64,000 nucleotides of DNA from Hyaloraphidium curvatum (lineage: Eukaryota; Monoblepharomycota; Hyaloraphidiomycetes; Hyaloraphidiales; Hyaloraphidiaceae): positions 372,001-436,000 of the forward strand of contig JAIVFI010000009.1 of the NCBI GenBank assembly GCA_025558095.1, in the 5' to 3' direction. This document shows, piece after piece, positions 55,322 through 64,000 of this stretch; the stretch's first letter is position 1, and the number at the start of each line of letters is the position of its first letter. The notes below the pieces were generated by a model that saw only the letters and a list, made by a program, of their open reading frames with translations, did not search any database and was not told the DNA's origin. The position numbers and the translations under genes were made by a program.

Positions 55322-56642
55322 TCACAAGACAGGCTCCCTCCCCGTCAACCGTACAAAGGCCTCTATGTACTTGGCGCGTGTCTGGGACACGACATCGTCG
55401 GGAAGGGCGATGCCGTTCTTCTTGTCGAAGCCGATCTTTTCGAGGTAGTCGCGCAGATACTGCTTGTCGAAGCTGCGGGGCGTCAGCGACAGCTGGGCTC
55501 GCGCCGAAAGCGCACCTCTCCTGGGATCTCCCTGCCTTGTACTTCTCTTCCGGCCAAAATCTTGAGGAATCTGCATCCGCCATTAGGACCCGATCTTAGC
55601 GCTGTTCGAGGCGCCGAGCTCACCAGGCGTCAGCACCTCATCGGCAAGGACAAGATCGCCGTCTGCGTTGACGCCAAACTCGAATTTCGTATCCGCAATG
55701 ATGATTCCCCGTTGGATGGCATGATCCCGCGCCTGCACAACGGCGCATAAGATGGGCGAGAGAAAGCTGCGATTTGTGACTCACCGCCTTGTATATCTTT
55801 AAAGCCGCAGATTCCATCGATGTCGCCCTCTCCTGGCCAACTATTCGGGCAGCTGACGTGGACGAAAGCATCAGCATGGTGGCTCAATCGCGGCACCCTG
55901 CCCAACCTTCTGCGGGAGAGATGTTCTCATCTGCGATGATCGAGCCTTCAAATCAGCTTCGCATCCAAGGTGCCTTCAGTGTGAGTGACTCGCCGTGCTC
56001 GCCGATCTCTGCCTTGGTGCTCGGAGTGAAGAGGGGCTCAGAGAGCTTGTCGCTTTCGATCAAGCCAGAGGGAAGGGGAATCTTGCACACCGTGCCGGCC
56101 TTTCGGTACTCGGCCCAGCCGGAACCTAAAGCGCGAAGCTCGCAGATGAGCTCCCATTCTCCGGCTACGCTCGGCACCGTGCACACCGGCAAGGTAACCC
56201 CGAACGATGGCCTCTATCGGCAGGATCTTGAGCTTCTTCACCATCATCGCGCGCCCTTCCAGCTGCTCCCGGTAATCCTGCACCGCTTTCGGCATTTCAT
56301 CGAGCTTGTCCGTGACAAAATGATTGGGCATGATGTCGGAGAGGAGCCGAAACCAAAAGACAGACAGCTGGGCAAGGATCTTGCCCTTGTCCGGGATTCC
56401 CTGTTGGTCCGTTCCCGGGGCAATGTGTGAAATGGTGCAGCCCGACAGAATGGCAGAGCTGGCCGTGAGCCTTGTTCCCCCTCGGTCCTCCAGCAACGCA
56501 CGTTTGTCATTATCACGTCAAAGGCACTGATCCGGTCCGTGGCAACGAAGAGTAGGTGCTCATCGTCGATCTCGTACAAGTCCCGGACTTTTCCTCGTGC
56601 CAGGAGCTTTAAAGTCGGGCATTCCGACTCCGCCAAAGCCAT
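55322..56642 (-). CDS. ADE1: Phosphoribosylaminoimidazole-succinocarboxamide synthase (SAICAR synthetase)
   Basis: The minus-strand gene begins [20 protein letters not shown], then [20 protein letters not shown] and FDVIMTN. An intron follows and [76 protein letters not shown] and [13 protein letters not shown] follow. The C-terminus is [20 protein letters not shown] then [15 protein letters not shown]. It ligates aspartate to CAIR in de novo purine synthesis. It is a stand-alone, fungal/bacterial (PurC) type enzyme, not the animal fusion with AIR carboxylase. About five introns are present; the region 55750-55950 is the least clear. It is divergent from TOR over 134 bp and lies 66 bp upstream of ISWI on the same strand. 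Confidence 0.93.
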
Positions 56643-56776
56643 TTCGGCTCCGCTGCCGTCACGGAGAGCCGCGACGATCGCGTCGTTGAGTTGGGAGTGC
56701 TAAACGAACGCGTCGTCACGCGCGCTGTTCGATCAGACAAACAGACCTTGCCAGTAACCGAAATGAGCTGATCCTG
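56643..56776. promoter_or_regulatory. Shared divergent promoter of ADE1 and TOR
   Basis: These 134 bp contain an ACGCGT hexamer (the MCB-like sequence known from G1/S promoters) at 56708-56713. The link to regulation is only positional. Confidence 0.3.
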
Positions 56777-59700
56777 ATGTCGGGAGGGACTAGGGACGGA
56801 CTTGGTCGGAGCTCCAACGATGAGGTTGCCAAGATATTTGCGGACCTTGGCTCCCGGGACGACGATGTCCGCCGTCAGGCTGCAGGAGACCTCAAGCACC
56901 ATGTGGGCGCGTTGAGGGTGGCCACGGGAACCGCACCTCATTGCCGGCTTCTCCGGCGCGCAGGTGGTTGCGGTGTCGAGGGAAATCTCGGGAGACAGCT
57001 TCACGCGGTTCATGAACGACGTCAATCGCAAGATTTATGAGCTGGTCCACAGTACCAACAGCGAGGACAAGATTTCGGGCATCTACGCTATAGGTCGGAT
57101 CCGGGAACCGCTTTCGACCGGCCTGGGACTCATGTTCGCCACCTGGTGGTGGCTACAGACGCCTTGATCGACTTTGACGGGGAGGACAACAACACGAAGG
57201 TCACCAGGTTCGCCAACTACCTGCGCTTGGTGCTCCCGGGAAGCGATGGCCCAACCATGGTGCTTGCTGCCAAATCTTTGGGTGCGCGCGTCCAGCTGCG
57301 ACTTCGTAACGGGAGCCTGAAGGAGGTCTTCGCCCCCAGGACGCCTGGCGCTCGTGGGCTCAACTCTCACGGCCGACTTTGTGGATTTTGAGGTTAGGAG
57401 GGCAATGGAATGGCTGCAAGGTATTTCCGCGCGGTCGCGTCGAACTCCCTGGACGGCGTGCTGATGCGGCGTAGGCGAACGGCAGGAGTCCATTCGCTAC
57501 GCCGCCGTTTTGGTCCTACGGGAGCTTGGCGAGAACGCGCCAACGCTCGTTTATGGCTACGTTGCGCAGATACTAGACCTTGTATGGGTTGCTCTGCGGG
57601 ACCCCAAGGTTGGTGCTTCTTCCTTTGTTTGCCATCCGAGCTGCTTGACCGTCTCGTGGGCAGGTGTCCATCAGGGAGGCTGCCGCCGCGACGCTCAGTG
57701 TTTGCCTCGACCTCGTTCAAGCAAGGGACAGTCAGATGAGGATTCAAAAGTACCGCAAGATCCTGGAGGAGGCGCAGAAGTGCTTGAAATCCACCAGCCC
57801 TGATGCCGTCCACGGCGGCTTGCTGGCTTACAAGGAGCTTCTTGTACACACGGGCAATGTCTGTCTCGCTCACAGGCTGTGAATCGGACGCTCACGTCAC
57901 TTCGCAGTTCATGGATAGCCGCTTCAGGGAAGCGTGCGCCATGGTCTTGGGCTTGCGCGATCACAGGGATGCCTTGGTCCGCAAAACAGTCACCTGGTTG
58001 CTGCCAACTCTAGCGGAGTATGAGCCGCAGGTCTTCGTTCGCGAGTACTTGGGGACGTCGATGGCGTTCCTGATGTCGCAGCTCAAGTCAGAGAAGGACA
58101 AATCGACAGGTTGGTCATTTGCAGCCCAGGACAGCAGTTTTTCTGACGCATTGCGGCCGAAGCATACCGGGCAATCGGGCGGATAGCGATGGCGGTCGGG
58201 GGAAGCACAGAGCGCTATCTGGACAGCATTCTTCGCAGCCTGCAGGAAGATCTGTCTCTGAATCGCCGGTACGCCGTTCGCCCCCGTTGGACGCAGCGGC
58301 GGTCATCATTCTCTTTCTGTAGAATCCGGCGATCGTCTGGCGGCGCGCAGGACGCCATGTTCGAGTGCCTCAGTATGCTGGCCATTTCGATCGGACCTGC
58401 TCTCGAAGCCCACCTTCCGGAGTCTCTTTTGGATGAGATGTTTGCCAGCGGCCTGAGTTACGCACTGCGCCAAGCGCTGATCGACATGGCGAGGCACATT
58501 CCAGCCATGCTAGGAACCATTCAGGGTATGCTTCTCACGTGCCATGCGTCATGCGCAGCTAACGCCGACATTAAACAGAGCGTCTCTTGAACGTTCTGTC
58601 CGTGACACTGAGTGGGGAGCCTTTCCATCCACCTGGTGCGCCGAACCGCACCCCTCTGCGAAACACAAGGGGATCCGACGGCACAGACGCAGCCGCGATC
58701 ATCCTTGCACTCCAAACGTTGGGAGCTTTTGACTTCAGAGGTACTGTCCTCCGTCACGCCACGTCGCGTGCGGCGCTCTCATCGTCGGAGTTGCAGGCCA
58801 CATCTTGCACGAGTTTGTCCGCGATTGCGTGACAACGTACCTCAACGACGAGTCAGCTTCGGTACGCAAAGCCGCAGCTGTTACGTGCTGCGAGATCTTC
58901 GTCCGGGATCCAGTCAATTATCAGTCTAGCGCACACTCGCTTGAGGTGGTCGGCGAAGTGCTCGCCAGATTGCTGGAGGTCGGTATTTCGGACCCCGGTA
59001 CGTGGCAACGCATGATATCTTCGCCGTACGTTTCCAACGGTTGCCCAAGACCCCAGCATACGGCAAACCGTGCTCAGCTCCTTGGACGAGCGCTTCGATC
59101 ACCATTTGGCTCAAGCCGAGAACATCCGGATGCTGTTCCTGTCCCTCAATGACGAAGTGTTTGCCGTACGGGAGACGGCAATAGCAGTCATCGGGCGCCT
59201 CACGATCCATAACCCAGCCTACGTAATGCCTTCGTTGAGGAAGGTTCTAATTCAGCTTCTCGGGGAGCTCGAATACTCGAGTGTGAGGTATGCATCCTCT
59301 CTTCCGCCTGTGTTCGCCGGGTTTGACTGGTCACGCAGCCGGAGCAAAGAAGAAGCCGCCAAGCTCCTGAGCCAGCTCATGGCAGCCTCGCAACGGCTCG
59401 TGAAGCCGTATGTGGACCCCATTTTCAAAGTTCTGTTGCCGAAAACCAAGGAAGGGAGCTCGACGCTTGTGGGACAGATCCTGGGAAGCTTCGGCGAACT
59501 TGCGCAGATTGGGGGCGAGGACCTGTTGCCCTTTCTCGACAAGCTGTTTCCGATTCTCATTGATACGTTGCAAGATCAGAGCAGCGTAACGAAGCGCGAG
59601 GCCGGTGAGTTGAAACCGAAAGGATTGCAGCCAAATGCTCACGAGCGTTCGCTCCGCAGCCTTGAAGACCCTGGGCCAGCTTGCCAGTAGCACCGGCGCG

Positions 59701-62700
59701 GTCATGACCCCGTACACAACGTACCCGTACCTGCTTGGCATGCTGATTTCGATCCTCAAGGCCGAGCAGTTGCCAGGTATTCGGAAACAAACGGTCAAGC
59801 TGCTAGGCATTCTCGGTGCCTTGGACCCTTGTGGGTTTAATGGTCCGCCGCAATGTTGGTTGCTGATGCTGTCCCTGCAGACAAGCACAGCCAGCTGACA
59901 CAAAGCGGGGTCACCGACGTCACCCTGGCGCTCGGGAATGAGCAAACGCTCACAGACATTCCGCTGTCAATGAGCCCGACTTCGGACGAGTACTACCCGA
60001 CAGTTGCCATCTCGGCGCTGATGAAGATTCTCAGGGACCCTTCCCTGAGCATGCATCACACCGCCGTCATGCAGGCCATCATGTACATCTTCAAGACCCT
60101 GGGCCTTAAAGGTGTGCCATTCCTGCCTCAGGTTGGTTGCAATCAGACGTCGCAGAAACTTGCCGTGCACGCCTGATGATCGCGGCACAGATCATGCCGC
60201 ACTTCTTTGCGATGATGAGAACCTGTCCAATCTCAATCCTGGAATTCCACTTCCAGCAGCTGGGCGTGCTCGTTTCTATCGTGAAGCAGCACATCCGCAA
60301 CTGGCTGCCGGATGTTTTCCAGCTGATCCACGACTTCTGGAACGTGAACGCGTCTATCCAGATCACGATCGTCGCCCTCGTCGAGTCTATTGCACTGGCT
60401 ATGGACGGAGAGTTCCGGGCGTACATCCCCAACCTTCTGCCACAGCTCCTGCAAATCTTTGACACCGATGCAACTACTCGGAAGCAACCGACTGCACGTG
60501 TCCTGCAGGCCATGATTGTCTTGGGACGCAACCTGGAGGACTCTCTCCATCTCGTGCTGCCTTCGATCGTGCGCGTGATTGAGAACCGGGATATGCCTCC
60601 TGATGTGCAAAGGACAGCGGCACTAGCATTGGGTCAGCTGTGCCGCAAGGTCAATATGGCGGAACATGCTGCTCGAGTGATCCACCCGTTGGTTCGCGCC
60701 CTGTCTTCGAACGACGATGCGATGCGCACCGCGGTGATGGAGGCCCTTACGAACCTGGGGTACCAAATGGCGTCGGACTTTATCGTGTTTGCGAAGCTTA
60801 TCACAAAGGTGCGTTCTTTGATGAGACCTTGCAAGAGTTGGCTGATCAACCCCTGGGTCGCAAGGAAATGGAGGATCACGACGTCAAGTACCCCAAGTTC
60901 GAGAAGTTGGTGGACCAGCTGAAAAGGGGAGAACCCTTGAGCCGTGACATATTTGCCGATCCGAGGTCTTTGCAGTCGGTTTACATGGCAGAAATGAGTT
61001 CTGATTTCGATTCCCTCCAGGGATGCACCGTTGGATGACAGCCCTTCTGCCGAAACGGCAGCGAAGAAGCTGCCGGTGAACCAACAGAGCTTGAAGCGCG
61101 CATGGGAGGCATCCCAACGCTCGACGAAGGAGGACTGGTTGGAATGGATCCGGCGGCTAAGCGTCGAGCTGCTGAAGGAATCGCCATCCCATTCGCTCCG
61201 CTCGTGCGCCAGCTTGGCCTCCGCGTACCAACCGCTGGCTCGCGAGCTTTTCAACGCTGCCTTCGTCTCTTGTTGGGGGGAACTGTACGACTCCTACCAG
61301 GACGAGTTCGTCCAGGCCATCAAGACGGCTATCACCTTTCCGAACATACCGCCCGAGATCGTGCAGACCTTGCTCAACCTCGCTGAGTTCATGGAGCACG
61401 ATGATCGGCCTCTCCCGATCGAGATCAGCACCCTGGGGGCATACGCGGCAAAGTGCCACGCGTACGCCAAGGCGTTGCACTACAAGGAGATGGAGTTCAT
61501 GACGCAACCCATCACGGACACCATCGAGGCACTCATCAGCGTCAACAATCAAGTCGAACAGCCCGATTCGGCGGTTGGCATCTTGAGATACGCGCAGCAG
61601 ACGCACAACGTGGAGCTGAAGGAGTCCTGGTACGAGAAGCTCAATCGTTGGGACGACGCCTTGGTGGCATATGAGAAGAAGCAGGCGGAGGATCCGAACT
61701 CTGTGGAAGCTATGTTAGGAAGGATGCGGTGCCACCACGCGCTGGGGGAGTGGGAGAGCCTCTCGGTCTTGGCGCAGGAACGCTGGTCTATGGCCAAGGA
61801 GGACGTCAAGCGAAGCATCGCTCCAATGGCGGCGGCCGCAGCCTGGGGTCTTGGACAATGGGAGCTGATGGACGACTACATGGTGGCGATGAAGCCGGAT
61901 TCCCCAGACGGCGCCTTCTTTCGCGCCATCCTCTGCCTCCATCGAAACCTCTACGGCCAGGCGGAGCAGCACATCAGCTACACCCGAGAAATGCTGGATA
62001 CGGAGCTCACCGCGCTCTTGGGCGAAAGCTTCAATCGCGCGTACAAGTGGGTTGCTTCTTTTCCTTCTGAGGAGACGTCATGTTGTAATGATCTTCCCGT
62101 TTGCAGCGTGGTGGTCCGCATTCAAATGCTCGCCGAGTTGGAAGAAATCATACTGTACAAGCAGATCTATGACCAGCCGGAAAGACAAGCAGTCATCCGC
62201 CGCATGTGGACAACAAGGTGGAAGCTCTCGATCTGAACTGCTAGGAATACTCTGACGTCGGGTTGCAGGCTTAGCGGTTGCCAACGGAATGTGGACGTCT
62301 GGCAGCGCATCCTTCGGGTCCGTTCCCTCGTTATGTCGCCCAAAGACGACATGGACCCCTGGATCAAGTTCGCCAACCTCTGCCGCAAGAGCGGCAGGCT
62401 TAACCTGTGCCAGAAGACGTTGATCGGACTCATGCCTTCGGGTCTTTTGCGTGGTGAAGCTCAGGTACGTTTAAGCCGCTGCCGCTCGTACAGCCCCCAT
62501 GTGAACCGGTGCCTCCTAGGCCCTTGCCACGTGCCCCCCACGTGTTGCGTATGCGTACATCAAGTACATGTGGGCCAGCCGTGCCCGAGAGCAAGCTGTG
62601 GTCCGCATGGACGGTCTCTTGGTGCAGCTCATGGAGGCCACTGGTGCTTCGAGCACCGCCGATTCTTCTGCTTTGGACAAGACGGACCCGCCGCCGAGGC

Positions 62701-64000
62701 AGGACCTATTCCGCTTGCTGGCCAGATGCAATCTCAAGCTTGGCCAATGGCAAGCGACGTTGCTGGAGGAGCAGGATCCCGTAAGACCGAGCCCCCGCCT
62801 TAGGGTCGAACTGTTCCGATCGCGTGCCAACGGCAGGATAATGTCCCGGACGTACTAAGGTATTATCTAGCGGCAACGCACTTCGACAAAACGTGGTACA
62901 AGGCGTGGCATGCTTGGGCCCTTGCCAATTTCGAAGCGACGACTCACTATGAGCGGACCAATGAGAGTGTGCCGTCTCGCACCCTACTTGGCCACGTTGT
63001 GCCCGCTGTTCAAGGCGAGTGATCTTGAGATGGCACCTCTCATTTTCGCTCAGTGTCTCTCGCAGGCTTTTTCCGCTCCATCGCTCTCTCAAAAGGCAAC
63101 TCGTTGCAGGATGCGCTCAGGCTACTCACGCTGTGGTTCAAGTACGGGTTCCAACAGGAGGTCAACAACGCGGTCGCCGAAGGTTTTGAGGGCGTAACGA
63201 TCGATACTTGGCTTCAAGTCATTCCCCAGGTGAGCGACTCGTTACACTTTCTGAATCACGGCGTGTTCTCACACACCCGTCATTCAGCTCATTGCTCGAA
63301 TCCACACCCAAAGTCCGCACGTGCGGCGGTTGATTCACCAGTTGCTGAGCGACATCGGGAGGGAACATCCACAAGCCCTGATCTATCCTCTGACGGTTGC
63401 TTCGAAGTCAGTAAACCTGGCCAGAAAGAAAGCCGCTCTGTCCATAATGGACAAGATGCGAACGCACAGCGCCACGCTCGTCGATCAGGTGGGCTCGCCA
63501 CTTGTGCACCTCCGTATGCGAGCTAATCGCGCGACCAGGCTCTTCTTGTAAGCCAGGAGCTCATTCGCGTCGCCATATTGTGGCACGAGATGTGGCACGA
63601 GGGTCTCGAAGAAGCATCACGGCTCTACTTTGGCGACCACAATGTGGAGGGCATGTTTGCAACTCTTGAGCCTCTGCATCAGATGCTCGACAGGGGCCCG
63701 GAGACTTTACGGGAGGTGTCTTTCAACCAGGCGTTTGGCAGGGACCTGGCAGAGGCGTTGGACTGGTGCAAGAAGTACAAGCGCACCCAGAATGTCACGG
63801 ACTTGAATCAGGCTTGGGATCTCTACTACCACGTGCGGCACGTGTGCCGCATAGGCGTCGTACAAGCGTGGCTGACGTCATCCTTCTTACTGCCACAGGT
63901 CTTCCGACGTATAAACAAGCAGCTCCCTCAGCTCACAACGCTGGAGCTCCAATACGTGTCCCCGAAGTTGCTGGCTGCCAACGAGCTCGAGCTCGCAGTG
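56777..64000 (+). CDS. TOR: TOR protein kinase, 3' end cut by window edge
   Basis: The gene starts [20 protein letters not shown] and runs to the right edge through about twenty or more short introns. The N-terminal HEAT solenoid includes [40 protein letters not shown]-type TOR signature, [40 protein letters not shown] and [20 protein letters not shown]. The FAT region contains [60 protein letters not shown] and [15 protein letters not shown]. The FRB domain is [40 protein letters not shown] and [20 protein letters not shown]. The kinase and FATC domains lie beyond the window. TOR integrates nutrient signals to translation and growth. Whether a second TOR paralogue exists cannot be judged. 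Confidence 0.94.

Overview
The window reads as densely packed, GC-rich nuclear DNA of a eukaryote. Most protein-coding genes are split by short spliceosomal introns, typically 44-70 nt, with GT-AG (rarely GC-AG) ends and CTAAC/CTGAC-like branch sites. The mixture points to a zoosporic (flagellated, chytrid-like) fungus. PET127, PAN3, a RIM2-type mitochondrial carrier and a stand-alone SAICAR synthetase are fungal in character, while CFAP45 and the axonemal dynein intermediate chain DNAI1 require a motile flagellum. No mobile element, CRISPR array, rRNA or tRNA gene was recognised. All gene models are conceptual splices made by eye: exons were joined where frame, splice sites and family conservation agree. 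Models whose total length closes to a whole number of codons are the firmest.

Layout, left to right. 1-5.3 kb: a truncated glomulin/YBP-like gene (-), CFAP45 (+), PET127 (+). 5.4-20.8 kb: ribosomal protein eL28 (-), a HAD phosphatase (+), RIM2 carrier (+), CAF1/POP2 deadenylase (-), eIF2B-beta (+), a BAR-PH-ArfGAP-ankyrin protein (+), ribosomal protein eL20 (-), a doubtful ORF, malate dehydrogenase (-), SEC13 (-), frataxin (+), mitochondrial bL9 (-). 21-28.6 kb: a USP37-like deubiquitinase (+) and RER1 (-), whose shared 3' junction is tandemly duplicated, then DNAI1 (+) and CWF18 (+). 28.6-40.2 kb: ADE4 (-), TPI (+), an RBM26/27 RNA-binding protein (+), PAN3 (-), a NIPA-type magnesium transporter (-), GDT1 (+). 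40.3-64 kb: importin-beta (+), kanadaptin (-), SPF45 (+), AIF (-), RRP4 (+), an ISWI remodeller (-), ADE1 (-), and TOR kinase (+), which runs off the right edge inside or just after its FRB domain.

The content is single-copy housekeeping, not an accessory island. mRNA decay and processing is represented by CAF1, PAN3, RRP4, RBM26/27, CWF18 and SPF45. Translation is represented by eL28, eL20, eIF2B-beta and TOR. Mitochondrial function is represented by PET127, RIM2, MDH, frataxin, bL9m and AIF. The early secretory pathway is represented by SEC13, RER1, an ArfGAP and GDT1, and de novo purine synthesis by ADE4 and ADE1. Neighbours are not arranged by pathway.

Genes are often divergent from short shared promoters (about 80-260 bp) or convergent with almost no spacer; three convergent pairs have stop codons only 3-5 bp apart. 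The most notable local structures are the tandem duplication of the USP/RER1 3' junction, two GC-AG introns inferred from frame, a 17-nt microexon in RIM2 and a 54-nt frame-preserving intron that looks like an in-frame stop. I found no convincing previously undescribed system.
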